Positions 42,041 to 51,319 are shown, counted from the first letter of the stretch. The stretch is DNA of 64,000 nucleotides from CAZQFV01 sp964592645 (GCA_964592645.1 CAZQFV010000018.1:1-64000), one strand, 5' to 3'. Notes: a model not told the origin generated them from the letters alone. Program-made: numbers and translations.

Positions 42041-42110
42041 ATATCGGGTATTGGGACGATACCGGGCGCTTTATCCTCCAGGATGAGCGCCGCTACCCGA
42101 TACCCGATGC
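42041..42110. repeat. Nested palindromic intergenic element
   Basis: Outer arms ATATCGGGTATTGGG and its near reverse complement TACCCGATACCCGAT flank an inner hairpin (GCGCTTTATCCT against AGGATGAGCGC). The element sits between divergent promoters for the YhfC-like and cyclase/STAND genes. It is probably a mobile palindromic unit or a structured regulatory site. Confidence 0.6.
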
Positions 42111-42114
42111 CCCC

Positions 42115-42143
42115 TTGCGCTAACCTGCCCTCTCCCTTATAAT
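42115..42143 (+). promoter_or_regulatory. Sigma70-like promoter for the cyclase/STAND protein
   Basis: TTGCGC and TATAAT boxes, 17-bp spacer; initiation near 42150, about 23 bases before the ATG. Confidence 0.6.
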
Positions 42144-42172
42144 GGCCCCATAGACGGCGGCGAGGACAACCC

Positions 42173-44974
42173 ATGCCCACCTTCCTCTTCACCGACATCG
42201 AGAACTCGACGCGCCTGTGGGAGCGCTACCCGGCGGCGATGGGCCAGGCGCTGGCCCGCCACGATGCCCTCCTCCAGGAGGCCATCGCCCGCTGCGGCGG
42301 CCGCATCATCAAGCACACCGGCGACGGCGTCTTTGCCGTCTTCGAGGGCGGGGCGCCGCTGCAGTGCGCCCTGGAGGCGCAGCAGGAGCTGGCGCGCGCC
42401 GCGTGGGGCGAGATCGGCGAGCTGCGCGTCCGCATGGCCCTGCACGCCGGCCCGGCCGAACGCCGCGGCGACGACTATTTCGGCCCGACGATCAACCGCA
42501 CCGCCCGCCTGCTCGCCGCCGGCTGGGGCGGGCAGGTCCTGCTCACCCCACAGGCCCTCCAGTCTTGCCCCCTGCCTGCCGGGGCCACCGTCCAAGACCT
42601 GGGCTACCACTTTTTCAAAGACCTGGGCGAACCCCAGCAGGTCTACGGACTGCGGCATCCCGACCTGCCGCGGCGCGACTTTCCGGCCCTGCGCACCCTC
42701 GCCGCCCACCCCAACAACCTCCCACCCCAGCCCACTCCGTTCCTGGGCCGCGAGGAGGAACTGGCCGAGATCTCTCGCCTGCTGGACGACCCGGCCTGTC
42801 GGCTGCTCACCCTCGTCGGCCCCGGCGGCATAGGCAAGACCCGCCTCTCCCTGCAGGTGGCCGCGGAAAAGGTCGAGGCGTTCCCCCACGGGGTCTACTT
42901 CGTGCCCCTGGCGCCGCTGACTGCGCCCGATTTCATCGTCTCGACCATCGCCGACGCGTTGCATTTCTCCTTCTACAGCCGCGAAGACCCCCAGGTGCAG
43001 CTGCTAAGCTATTTGCGCGAAAAGACCATGCTCCTGGTGATGGACAACTTCGAGCACCTGGTCGCCGGCGCCGGCCTGCTGGCCGACATCCTGGAGAGCG
43101 CCCCCTCTGTCAAGATCCTGGTCTCCTCGCGCGAGCGGCTGAACCTGCACGGCGAGTGGGTCTATCCGCTGGCCGGCCTGCGCGTACCGGGCAAAGAGGA
43201 AGCCGAGCCCCTCGAAGGCTACAGCGCCGTGCAGCTCTTCCTACAGAGCGCCCGCCGGGTGCGGGCCGGCTTCGACCTGGCGGCACCGGACCGGCCGCAC
43301 GTGGCGCGCCTCTGCCGGTTGGTGGAAGGGGTGCCGCTGGGCATCGAGCTGGCCGCCTCCTGGGTGCGGGCGCTCACCTGCCAGGAGATCGTCCACGAGA
43401 TCGAGCAGGGCGCCGATTTCCTGGCCACCTCCATGCGCGACCTGCCCGAGCGCCACCGCAGCCTGCGGGCGGTCTTTGATTCCTCCTGGGACCTGCTCAC
43501 CACCGATGAGCAAGAGGCCCTGCGCCGCCTGGCGGTCTTTCGCGGCGGCTTTTGCCGGGAAGCGGCCCAGGAGCTGGGCGTCTCCCTGCCGCTGCTCACC
43601 GCCCTGGTGGACAAGTCGCTCCTGCGGCGCTCCCCCGCCGGCCGTTACGATATGCTGGAGGTCCTGCGGCAGTATGCCGCCGATAAGCTGCTCCGGGCGC
43701 CCGCGGAGGAGGCTCAGGCCCGCGAGCGGCACTGCCGTTTCTACACCCGCTTTCTGCAGCAGCGCGAGAACGCCATCCGCGGCGCGCAGCAGAAGGCGGC
43801 GCTGGAGGAGATCGGCACCGAGATCGAGAACGTGCGCGCGGCCTGGAGTTGGGCTATCGAGCAGGGCCGGGAGGCCGAGATCGGCCAGTCCCTGGAGTGC
43901 CTGCACCTTTTCTACGAGATGCGCAGTCGGTTTCTGGAAGGAGAAGAGACCTTTGGCCGCGCGGCGGAGCAGCTCCGCAACCGCGGGCCGGCCGCGGAGG
44001 TCCTGGGCAAACTCCTGACCCGCCAGGGCTGGTTCTGCGAACGACTGGCCCGCTACGGCCGGGCCCAGGAGCTCTACCAGGCCGGCCTGGAGATCGCCCG
44101 GGTCCACGGCCTGTACGCCGAGATGTCCCTGGCGCTGTCCGGCCTGGGGCTGGTCACCTACCGCCAGGGCGACTACCAACGGGCCCAGGAACTGCTGCGG
44201 GAGAGCCTGGCCTGCTGCGCCCGGGTCGACGATCCCTGGCGCCAAGCCCATGCCCTGAACAACCTGGGCACCGTGGCCCTGGCCCGCGGCGAGGGCGCCT
44301 CCGCCGAGGCGCTCTACAGGCAGGTCCTGGACATCTACCGCAGGATCGGCTACCGCCGCGGCATCGCCAGCACCCTCAACAACCTGGGCGGTGAGGCCGG
44401 AACCCGGGGGGAACATGTCGTGGCCCAGCGGCTCTACCAGGAGAGCCGCGATCTCTTCCGCGAGATCGGCGACCGCCGCGGATTGGCCTTTGTCCTGAAC
44501 AACCTGGGCCACACCCTGGAGGCGTTGGGCGAATACGCCGAGGCCGAGGCCCTGTGCCGGGAAAGCCTGGACATCTTCCGGGAAGTGGGCGACCGCTGGG
44601 GCATCACCAATACGCTCAACAACCTGGGCGCCCTGGCCTGCACCATGGGCGAATGCCACAGCTCCCGCCAGTACTTTGACGAAGCCCTGGCGCTGGCCAT
44701 GGACCTGGGGGCCGTCCCCCTGGCCCTGGAAGCGCTGGGTGGGCGGGCCGCCAACCTGGCCCGGAGCGGAGACTGGGAAAAGGCCGCCGAGGTGGCGGCG
44801 CTGGTCCTGCACCACCCGGCCTGCGACCGCGAGACGCGGAAAAAGGCCGAGCGCACCCTGGCCCAGGCCGCGGAACGGTTGCCTGCCGAGATCGTCGGCG
44901 CCGCCCGGTCCCGGGGGGAGGCCGGGTCGCTGGCCGAGGTGGCGGCCGAAGTGCACCGGAGCCGGGAGCCTTGA
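42173..44974 (+). CDS. Class III cyclase-NB-ARC-like STAND ATPase-TPR regulator
   Basis: A 933-residue signalling protein. Residues 1-165 form a single class III cyclase domain: metal aspartates D8 (FLFTDIENST) and D51 (KHTGDGVFAVF) are present, and so is the Asn/Arg pair in GPTINRTARL, so a homodimer could be active. Residues about 185-500 form a STAND NTPase with Walker A GPGGIGKTR, Walker B LLVMDNFEHL and the sensor SSRERL. From about 600 to 880 come TPR repeats of about 40 residues with the recurring ALNNLG motif. Such proteins couple ligand sensing by the TPRs to cyclase output. A cAMP or cGMP product cannot be decided. It has its own promoter; no partner gene follows. Confidence 0.9.
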   Translation: MPTFLFTDIENSTRLWERYPAAMGQALARHDALLQEAIARCGGRIIKHTGDGVFAVFEGGAPLQCALEAQQELARAAWGEIGELRVRMALHAGPAERRGDDYFGPTINRTARLLAAGWGGQVLLTPQALQSCPLPAGATVQDLGYHFFKDLGEPQQVYGLRHPDLPRRDFPALRTLAAHPNNLPPQPTPFLGREEELAEISRLLDDPACRLLTLVGPGGIGKTRLSLQVAAEKVEAFPHGVYFVPLAPLTAPDFIVSTIADALHFSFYSREDPQVQLLSYLREKTMLLVMDNFEHLVAGAGLLADILESAPSVKILVSSRERLNLHGEWVYPLAGLRVPGKEEAEPLEGYSAVQLFLQSARRVRAGFDLAAPDRPHVARLCRLVEGVPLGIELAASWVRALTCQEIVHEIEQGADFLATSMRDLPERHRSLRAVFDSSWDLLTTDEQEALRRLAVFRGGFCREAAQELGVSLPLLTALVDKSLLRRSPAGRYDMLEVLRQYAADKLLRAPAEEAQARERHCRFYTRFLQQRENAIRGAQQKAALEEIGTEIENVRAAWSWAIEQGREAEIGQSLECLHLFYEMRSRFLEGEETFGRAAEQLRNRGPAAEVLGKLLTRQGWFCERLARYGRAQELYQAGLEIARVHGLYAEMSLALSGLGLVTYRQGDYQRAQELLRESLACCARVDDPWRQAHALNNLGTVALARGEGASAEALYRQVLDIYRRIGYRRGIASTLNNLGGEAGTRGEHVVAQRLYQESRDLFREIGDRRGLAFVLNNLGHTLEALGEYAEAEALCRESLDIFREVGDRWGITNTLNNLGALACTMGECHSSRQYFDEALALAMDLGAVPLALEALGGRAANLARSGDWEKAAEVAALVLHHPACDRETRKKAERTLAQAAERLPAEIVGAARSRGEAGSLAEVAAEVHRSREP

Positions 44975-44982
44975 TGCCGCAA

Positions 44983-45080
44983 ACGAGCGGCCCGTCTGCC
45001 GCGAATGAGCCGCTCGTCTCGACCCGTTCCCCTATCAAGTTGGCAGTTTTCCCTGGGAAAGAAATAGCTTTCCCCCCAGG
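44983..45080. terminator. Two hairpins between convergent genes
   Basis: ACGAGCGGC (44983-44991) pairs with GCCGCTCGT (45009-45017). CCTGGGAAAG (45052-45061) pairs with CTTTC-CCC-CCAGG (45068-45080) with a three-base bulge. They lie between the end of the cyclase/STAND gene and the end of the EamA gene, and may stop transcription from both sides. Confidence 0.4.
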
Positions 45081-45111
45081 AGTGGCCGCCTTTTCCTCAA
45101 GGAGCGGCCGC

Positions 45112-46113
45112 CTACGTGGGCAGCGCGGGGCTCGCCGTCTGGCGCCCCTCGCCCCCGGCGGCCAGGACAATTCCCCCCAGGATCAAGGCTCCCCCCACCA
45201 ACGTCAGCGCCGCCGGCATCTGCCCCAGCAGCGCCAGGGCCAGCAGCGCCGAGCCGATGGGCTCGCCGAGCGCGGCGATCGTCACCAGCGTGGCCGACAG
45301 GTGCCCCAGGGCATAGTTCAGCGAGGAGTGGCCCAGCAGTTGCGGGCCGATGGCCAGCAGGAGGAGCATCAGGTAGGTCACCGGCTCGTAGCCGAGCAGG
45401 GACTGTCCCGTGAGCAGGCAGATGACCAGCAGGGTCACCGCCGCCGTGGTGTAGACCGGCCAGATGTAGGCGACGATAGAGAGACGCCGGCGCAGCCGGC
45501 GGCCCAACAGGAAGTAGATGGCGGCCATCAGCCCGCCGGTCAGCGCCAGGATGTCCCCCAGGAGGGCCGGCCCCGTGAGCTGCGCTCCTCCCTGCCGCAG
45601 GTCCTCCAGCCCGATGACCACGCACCCGGCCAGCGCCAGGAAGATGCCGACCGCCGCCGGCCGACTGAGCCGTTCGCGCAGGAACAGGTAGGAGAGGAGC
45701 GCCACGAAGAGGGGGTTGGTCTGCACCAGCACCACCGAGGTGGCGACATCGATGATGCTCAAGGAGGTGATCCAGGTGGCAAAGTGCACGGCCAGGGCCA
45801 GGCCGGCCAGCCCGGCCAGCAGGAGCTCCCCCCGCCCCAGGGCCCGCAGTTCGCGCGGCGCCCCCCGCCCCAGGGCCACCGGGGTCAGCAGGAGCGCCGC
45901 CAACACCATCCGGCCGGCAGCGATCGCCAGGGGCGAGGCCCGCGCGCTGCCGGCCACCCCCAGCGGCACCAGCCACCCCAGCAGCCCGCCGGCAGCCTGC
46001 CGGACTAGGGGCGGCGCCTCGTCGGTCCCCGCCCAGCGAATCAGGATCGCCGCCCAGGCGACGATCAGGACCCCCACGGCGAGGACAATATAGGCGCGCC
46101 GGCGCAGAGACAT
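45112..46113 (-). CDS. EamA/DMT-family permease
   Basis: A 333-residue drug/metabolite transporter with ten predicted helices in two EamA repeats. The first repeat includes the WITSLSIIDVATSVVLVQTNPLF-type segment around residues 112-134, and the second the GHSSLNYALGHLSATLVT region near 260. The substrate is unknown; the family moves amino acids, nucleosides or other metabolites out of the cell. It follows the FtsW/RodA gene by 6 bp on the same strand. Confidence 0.85.
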   Translation of the reverse strand: MSLRRRAYIVLAVGVLIVAWAAILIRWAGTDEAPPLVRQAAGGLLGWLVPLGVAGSARASPLAIAAGRMVLAALLLTPVALGRGAPRELRALGRGELLLAGLAGLALAVHFATWITSLSIIDVATSVVLVQTNPLFVALLSYLFLRERLSRPAAVGIFLALAGCVVIGLEDLRQGGAQLTGPALLGDILALTGGLMAAIYFLLGRRLRRRLSIVAYIWPVYTTAAVTLLVICLLTGQSLLGYEPVTYLMLLLLAIGPQLLGHSSLNYALGHLSATLVTIAALGEPIGSALLALALLGQMPAALTLVGGALILGGIVLAAGGEGRQTASPALPT

Positions 46114-46119
46114 CGCCGC

Positions 46120-47490
46120 TCAACCTCCGCGTGGCGCGGCCGGCCCTTCCTCCGAGATCCGCACCAGCAGCCCCACCATCACCCAGTTCGTCAGCAGGCT
46201 GGATCCGCCGTAGCTCACGAACGGCAGCGTGATCCCGGTCAGCGGGATCAGGTTCAGGTTGCCCCCGACAATGATCAACACCTGTACGCCGAGGGATATG
46301 GTCAGGCCGACCCCCAGGAGCTGCTGGAAAGAGTCGCGCGCGCCCAGGGAGCCCACGATGCTCCGCGACACGAGCAGGGTGTAGACGACCAGCAGGGCCA
46401 TGGCTCCCAGCAGGCCCCACTCCTCGCCGATCGTGGCAAAGATAAAGTCGGTGTGGCTCTCGGGGATCAGCGTGGGCGCCCCCTGGCCCAAACCCTGGCC
46501 CAACAGCCCGCCGTTGGTCAGGGCGTAAAGGCCCTGGATCATCTGGTACCCGCCGGCGCTGGTCCAGGGCGACAGCCAGACGGCGAAACGGGTCCGCACA
46601 TGGGCCAACGCGGCGACCCGATCGGTCAGGCGGTTCAGCAGGATCACCGCCCCCGCAAAGGCCCCTCCGCCGGCCACCAGGTAGGCCATGCGCGAGCTGG
46701 CGACATAGAGCAGCCCCAGGAATGTCCCGAAGGTAAGCATGGCTGCCCCCAGATCGCGCTGAAAGACCAGCAGGGCCACCGATAGCCCCAGCATCATCAG
46801 CAGCGGCAGCAGGTAGGGGATCGGCGGCAAGGGGAGGCGTCCCAGGCGAAACCCGCCAAAGGCCACCAGGTCGCGCTTGTCCTCCAGGTAGGCGGCCAGG
46901 AAGGCCACCAGGATCACCTTGAACAGTTCCGAGGGTTGAAACTGCAAGGGCCCCAGGCGCAGCCAGAGGCGCGCGCCGTTGACCTCCACGCCGAACGCCA
47001 TGGCCGCGATCACCAGGGCAATACCCCAAAAGAGGACCACGTAGCGGTAGCGCTTCAGCGCCAGGTCCCAGGAAAAGACACGCCCCCGCCAGATCCAGCG
47101 CCGGGTCAGCAGCAGGGTCAGCAGAAAGGCTCCCAGGCTCAGACCGGCCCATTGCCACTGGCGCTGTCCCACCGGGCCATAGCGTTCGAGCAGGGCCGGC
47201 TCCAGGCGATTGACAAAGAGCAGCCCCACGCCGGTCAGCAGCGCCGCCAGCGGCAGGAGGGTCTCATCGCCCCGCAAGCCGGCCAGCGAGAGCAGCAGGC
47301 TGCAGCCCAGGAGGGCCGCGGCGCTGTAGAGCGCCGGGCGCACGTCCGCCGGGGTGACCTGCCCATTCCGCACCAGCGCCAGTTGGGCCAGGCCGGCCGC
47401 CAGCAGCGCCGGCGTGGGCAAAAGGAGCAGCATCTCCCGCCAGCGGCAGGCCGGCCGCCAACGGATCGCTCGTCCCGTCGCCGTGGACAT
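46120..47490 (-). CDS. FtsW/RodA/SpoVE-family cell wall polymerase
   Basis: A 456-residue SEDS glycosyltransferase that polymerises peptidoglycan from lipid II. About twelve helices are seen. Diagnostic segments include FQPSELFKVILVAFLAAYLEDKR, LLVFQRDLGAAM with the RDLG motif, the extracellular catalytic-loop ending PESHTDFIFATIGEEWG with the catalytic Asp, and FVSYGGSS near the end. The start is set at the ATG at 47490, 4 bp after the stop of the upstream gene. FtsW and RodA cannot be distinguished here, and no cognate transpeptidase gene is adjacent. Confidence 0.9.
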   Translation of the reverse strand: MSTATGRAIRWRPACRWREMLLLLPTPALLAAGLAQLALVRNGQVTPADVRPALYSAAALLGCSLLLSLAGLRGDETLLPLAALLTGVGLLFVNRLEPALLERYGPVGQRQWQWAGLSLGAFLLTLLLTRRWIWRGRVFSWDLALKRYRYVVLFWGIALVIAAMAFGVEVNGARLWLRLGPLQFQPSELFKVILVAFLAAYLEDKRDLVAFGGFRLGRLPLPPIPYLLPLLMMLGLSVALLVFQRDLGAAMLTFGTFLGLLYVASSRMAYLVAGGGAFAGAVILLNRLTDRVAALAHVRTRFAVWLSPWTSAGGYQMIQGLYALTNGGLLGQGLGQGAPTLIPESHTDFIFATIGEEWGLLGAMALLVVYTLLVSRSIVGSLGARDSFQQLLGVGLTISLGVQVLIIVGGNLNLIPLTGITLPFVSYGGSSLLTNWVMVGLLVRISEEGPAAPRGG

Positions 47491-47494
47491 CCGC

Positions 47495-48151
47495 TCAGTC
47501 CTCGCTGCCGGTGGGCGCCGCCCTGGGGCGCACCCCCCGCCAACCCAGGTAGCGCCACGTCCGCAGACAGTAGAGCCGGTAGTCCTGCCCATAGACCTGC
47601 AACAGGAAGGCCTCCTCGATCAGGATCTGCAGGTGCAGGTTCGCGGCCGCCAGCAGGGCAAAGAGCAAAAAGATCAACGTGCCGTTGATCAAAAAGGTCC
47701 CTACAAAGTACAGGTTGAAGAACAGGTAGATGGGATGGCGGGAGAGCGCATAGATGCCCCGCGTGACCAGCCGGCCCGGCCGCTGCTCGTCGATCCCCAG
47801 CCGCCAGGAGGGGCCCAGGTCGCGGATCGCCCAGGTGAAGAGGAACAGGCCCCCGACCACCAGGGTCACCCCGAGCATGCGGGTCGGGAGGGAATCGAGC
47901 AGCACCGTGTGCAGCGGCGCCGGGAAGAGGCGCCAGGGAGCCTGGAAGGCGTACAGGGACACCTCCACGGCCCAGACGTTCACCAGCGTGAACAGGAACA
48001 GCTCGACCAGCCCACGCCAGCCCTTTCGGCCGATGTTCAGTGTGATGGCATTGATCCGCCGGTGGATGTGCAGATACAGGGTGCGGCCCAGGAAAACGCC
48101 GAGGAAAAGAGCCAACCCGGCCAACTGGAACCAGCCAAAGAATCCGAGCAA
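47495..48151 (-). CDS. Isoprenylcysteine methyltransferase-like (ICMT/PEMT-type) membrane protein, TTG start
   Basis: A 218-residue integral membrane protein with five or six helices. The C-terminal half carries the ICMT/phospholipid methyltransferase signature: VTRGIYALSRHPIYLFF at about residues 145-161 (His-Pro of the SAM site), and LIEEAFLLQVYGQDYRLYC near 185-203 with the paired glutamates. The start is a TTG 5 bases after AAGGAGG; in-frame alternatives upstream overlap the promoter. The substrate is unknown, possibly an isoprenoid quinone or phospholipid. It abuts the FtsW/RodA gene. Confidence 0.8.
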   Translation of the reverse strand: MLGFFGWFQLAGLALFLGVFLGRTLYLHIHRRINAITLNIGRKGWRGLVELFLFTLVNVWAVEVSLYAFQAPWRLFPAPLHTVLLDSLPTRMLGVTLVVGGLFLFTWAIRDLGPSWRLGIDEQRPGRLVTRGIYALSRHPIYLFFNLYFVGTFLINGTLIFLLFALLAAANLHLQILIEEAFLLQVYGQDYRLYCLRTWRYLGWRGVRPRAAPTGSED

Positions 48152-48186
48152 CGTGTCCTCCTTCGGTGCGGTTTGCGAGCAGCAGC

Positions 48187-48215
48187 ATTTTACCACGAGT
48201 TCGGCCACAGTTCAA
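48187..48215 (-). promoter_or_regulatory. Sigma70-like promoter for the ICMT-like/FtsW/EamA operon
   Basis: Minus-strand TTGAAC and TAAAAT boxes, 17-bp spacer; its -35 lies only 6 bp from the -35 of the divergent promoter at 48222, so the two probably compete for polymerase. Confidence 0.6.
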
Positions 48216-48221
48216 TCGCGG

Positions 48222-48250
48222 TTGACATTGTCTCCAGGCTACTGTACAAT
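48222..48250 (+). promoter_or_regulatory. Sigma70-like promoter for the REC-GAF-GGDEF protein
   Basis: TTGACA and TACAAT boxes, 17-bp spacer. Initiation near 48257 leaves a leader of about 110 bases. Confidence 0.7.
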
Positions 48251-48367
48251 AAGGACAAGCATTGGTCCGGTGCGGCCCGCCGAACCGCCGTCCTGGCGGC
48301 ACGGGCGCAGCGGAATCGCCGGGCGCGCGACGTGTTGCTTGACGCAAAGCTCACGTAAGGAGTGCTC

Positions 48368-50284
48368 ATGAATGCCCAAGTGGAAGAGAGCAGGCCGGAG
48401 GCGCGGATCCTGGTGATCGACCGCGACCCCCATATCGTCCGCCAGGTGCGGCGCATCCTGGAGCAGCATGGCTACGAGCTCCTTATGGCCACTGGCGGAC
48501 AGGCCGGCCTCAGCCTCTTTCAACAGGAAAACCCCGATATTGTGCTCCTCGACCTTGAGTTGGCCGACGCCGCGGGCCAGGACATCCTCGGCCAGATGAA
48601 GGCCGCCCGCCGCTATGTCCCGGTGATGGTCCTGGCCTCGGCCTCGGAGCTGGCCGCCGTGACCTCCCTGCGACGCGGCGCCGACGACTACCTCAGCAAG
48701 CCGCTCGCCCCGGACGAACTGCTCGATCGCGTCCGGCACAACCTGGAACGCGGCCGGCAGGCCCGCACCCAGATCGAGCTGACCGAGCAGCTACAGCGCC
48801 AGGTCGCGATGCTGCTCTCCGTGCGCGAGGTGGCCCGCGAGGCCAGCGGCACCGCCGACCTCTACCAGTTGCTCCACCGCGTCCTCGACCAGACCATACA
48901 GAACCTGAAGTTGGACGCCGGCATCATCTTTGTCTCGGAAAACGGCGACCTGGTGCCCCTGGCCTACCGCGGGCTGCCGCCGGCCATCGCCTCCACCCTG
49001 ACCCGCCGGCGCCTCACCTGGAACGACCCGCCGCTGCGCTCGTTCCAGGAGGTCACCGAGGCGATCCAGACCCGGCCCGAGGAGCAGCGGGGCGGCCCGC
49101 TGAGCCTCTCCGTGGGCTACCAGTTTACCGCCGTGATCCCGTTGTGGGCCCAGGGCCGCCGCCGGGGCCTGCTCGAAGTGGCCCGCCGCGAGACGCATCC
49201 CGGCATCAGCCAGGACATGGAAGTGCTGACGACCGTTGGCCACCAGGTGGCCGTCGCCCTGGCCAATACCCGCCTCCAGGAAACCGCGGCCCTGCGCGTG
49301 CGCGAACTGGCCCTGCTGAACGAGGCCTGCCTGGCCCTGACCTCCGACCTGGACCTGGAACACATCCTGACCACCATCATGCTGCGCACCAGCGACGTGA
49401 TCGGTGTCGAGACCGGCTCCCTCCTCCTGGTAGACGAGGCCAGCGGCGAGCTCGTCTTCCGCATCAGCCTGGGCGGGAACGCCGATGGGGTCCTCGCGCG
49501 GCGCATCCCGCCGGGCAAGGGCATCTCCGGCTGGGTCTTTCAGCATGGGCAGGCTCTGCTCGTGCCCAACGTCCAGAGCGATCCCCGCTACTACCCGGAG
49601 GTCGATCAGTTCACCGGCTTCCAGACCCGCTCCATCCTCTGTGTCCCGCTGCGCGTGCGCGGCGAGCGTTTCGGCGTCATCGAGCTGGTGAACAAGGTCG
49701 TCGGCGAGTTCGCCCCCGAAGACCTGCGCCTGCTGGAATCGGTCGCCGCCCTGACGGCCACGGCCATCGAGCAGAGCCGCCTGCACGAGTGGACCACCTC
49801 GTTCATCCTGGTGGACCCGATCACCCGTCTGCCCAACCACCGCCTCTTCCTGGAGGCGCTGGAGCGGGAATCGGCCCGCTCCCGCCGCTACGGGCGCACC
49901 TGCAGCCTGCTGCTGCTGGGGATCGACCGCCGGCTGCACCTCTCCGACTCCACCTGGCGCGAGCTGGCCGCCGTCCTGAAGCGGGCCCTGCGCAAGTCCG
50001 ACCTGCTTTGCCGGCACCGCGATGGGCGCTTTGTCGCCATCCTGCCGGAGACCGGGGCCGGTGGGGCGCGCCAGTTGGTCTCGCGCCTGGTGCAGGGGAT
50101 TCGCCGGGCCGGCCTGCTGGAGCCGGACGGCGCTCCCCTGGTCGATCGCATCCGCTGCGGCCACGCCACCTTCCCGGAGGAAGTGGATGACCCCAAGGCG
50201 CTCCTGGAGCGGGCCGAATCCTCCCTGGCCCAGTCCTGGCAGGAAGGGCGGGAGTGCGCCCCGGACAAGGGGACCAATTCCTGA
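48368..50284 (+). CDS. Response regulator: REC-GAF-GAF-degenerate GGDEF
   Basis: A 638-residue cytoplasmic signalling protein. Residues 12-130 are a receiver domain with the acidic pocket (D18, D20), phosphoacceptor D62 (VLLDLEL), the Ser of VLASAS and the Lys of LSKPL. Two GAF domains follow at about 150-310 and 325-470. The C-terminal domain (about 480-630) has the GGDEF fold (DPITRLPNHRLFLEAL) but the signature is RDGRF, so it cannot make c-di-GMP by the known mechanism. It may still bind a nucleotide or act as an output scaffold. AAGGAG lies 5 bases before the ATG. No histidine kinase gene is adjacent. Confidence 0.9.
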   Translation: MNAQVEESRPEARILVIDRDPHIVRQVRRILEQHGYELLMATGGQAGLSLFQQENPDIVLLDLELADAAGQDILGQMKAARRYVPVMVLASASELAAVTSLRRGADDYLSKPLAPDELLDRVRHNLERGRQARTQIELTEQLQRQVAMLLSVREVAREASGTADLYQLLHRVLDQTIQNLKLDAGIIFVSENGDLVPLAYRGLPPAIASTLTRRRLTWNDPPLRSFQEVTEAIQTRPEEQRGGPLSLSVGYQFTAVIPLWAQGRRRGLLEVARRETHPGISQDMEVLTTVGHQVAVALANTRLQETAALRVRELALLNEACLALTSDLDLEHILTTIMLRTSDVIGVETGSLLLVDEASGELVFRISLGGNADGVLARRIPPGKGISGWVFQHGQALLVPNVQSDPRYYPEVDQFTGFQTRSILCVPLRVRGERFGVIELVNKVVGEFAPEDLRLLESVAALTATAIEQSRLHEWTTSFILVDPITRLPNHRLFLEALERESARSRRYGRTCSLLLLGIDRRLHLSDSTWRELAAVLKRALRKSDLLCRHRDGRFVAILPETGAGGARQLVSRLVQGIRRAGLLEPDGAPLVDRIRCGHATFPEEVDDPKALLERAESSLAQSWQEGRECAPDKGTNS

Positions 50285-50329
50285 TTGCCAGGGACACGAA
50301 GGGCATAGGGCCAGGGGCCCCAGGACACG

Positions 50330-51319
50330 CTACGAGGTTGGCGCGCACAGATCCCCGGCCGCCGGCAACCCGGCGACCCCCCGCGCCGCTCGCACCGCCC
50401 GCAGGATAGCCTCGGCGACCACTTCTGCCGCGAACGCCCCCACCAGGTTGGGATCGGCCCGGACCTGGCCGGTGGACAGGGCAAAGAGGGTATCGCCGTC
50501 GAGCAGGGTGTGGGCCGGGCGCACGGCGCGGGCCACTCCATCCTGCGCCATCTCGGCCACAAAGTTCACCCGGGGAACGTCCAGCGCCGCGTTGGTCGCC
50601 ACGACGCCGATGACCGTGTGGGTCATCGCCAGGGCCGCCCGGCCCTGGCCGCTGCGCATCAGCGATAGGGTGTCGGCAAAACCCCGGTCCAGCGGCCGGC
50701 GCGTCCCGGCGACGATCCGCCCCGTCTGCGGATCCACGACATCGCCCAGGCAGTTGACGGCGACGATAGCGCCGACCACGAGACGCCGGCCGATGGCGAC
50801 GCTGGCCGTGCCCAGCCCGCCCTTGGTGCAGCGCTCGCGCCCCAGCAGCCAGCCCACGGCCGCCCCGGTGCCCGCGCCGGCGTTGCCCTCTGCCACCGGG
50901 CCGGCCGCCGCCGCGCGGCAGGCGGCGTAGCCCATGGCGGCGTCGGGCCGCGCCTGGGATTCCCCCACGCCCAGGTCCCAGAGGATGGCCGCGGGGACGA
51001 TCGGCACGCGCGCCGCCCCCGTGTCGTAGCCGAGACCCTGCTCCTCCAGGTAGCGCATCACGCCGTCGGCGGCGGCCAGGCCGTAGGCGCTGCCCCCGGC
51101 CAGGAGCACGGCGTGAGCCTGGGAGACAAGCGGATGGGCCGGCCGGCACAGGTCGGTCTCCCGTGTCCCCGGCCCCCCGCCGCGCACGCTGACCCCCACC
51201 GTGGCCCCCTGGCGGCAGAGGACCACGGTGCAGCCCGTCAGGGCCCGCTCGTCCGTCACCTGCCCGACCTCGATCCCCGGGACGTCGGTGATGGCCTGGT
51301 ACAGCTCTCGCTTGGGCAT
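50330..51319 (-). CDS. P1/DmpA-family N-terminal-nucleophile peptidase
   Basis: A 329-residue enzyme of the DmpA/BapA aminopeptidase group (MEROPS P1), whose members mature by self-cleavage before a nucleophilic Ser or Thr. The likely cleavage region is VIGVVATNAALD at about residues 239-250, with Thr in the ATNAAL motif. The family segments DVPGIEVGQ, VLLAGGSAYGL and RPAHTLLDGDTLFALSTG are all present. There is no signal peptide. The start is the ATG at 51319 behind GAGGGA; the ATG at 51385 would lie on the -10 box. The substrate (beta-peptides, D-amino acid amides or others) is unknown. Confidence 0.88.
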   Translation of the reverse strand: MPKRELYQAITDVPGIEVGQVTDERALTGCTVVLCRQGATVGVSVRGGGPGTRETDLCRPAHPLVSQAHAVLLAGGSAYGLAAADGVMRYLEEQGLGYDTGAARVPIVPAAILWDLGVGESQARPDAAMGYAACRAAAAGPVAEGNAGAGTGAAVGWLLGRERCTKGGLGTASVAIGRRLVVGAIVAVNCLGDVVDPQTGRIVAGTRRPLDRGFADTLSLMRSGQGRAALAMTHTVIGVVATNAALDVPRVNFVAEMAQDGVARAVRPAHTLLDGDTLFALSTGQVRADPNLVGAFAAEVVAEAILRAVRAARGVAGLPAAGDLCAPTS

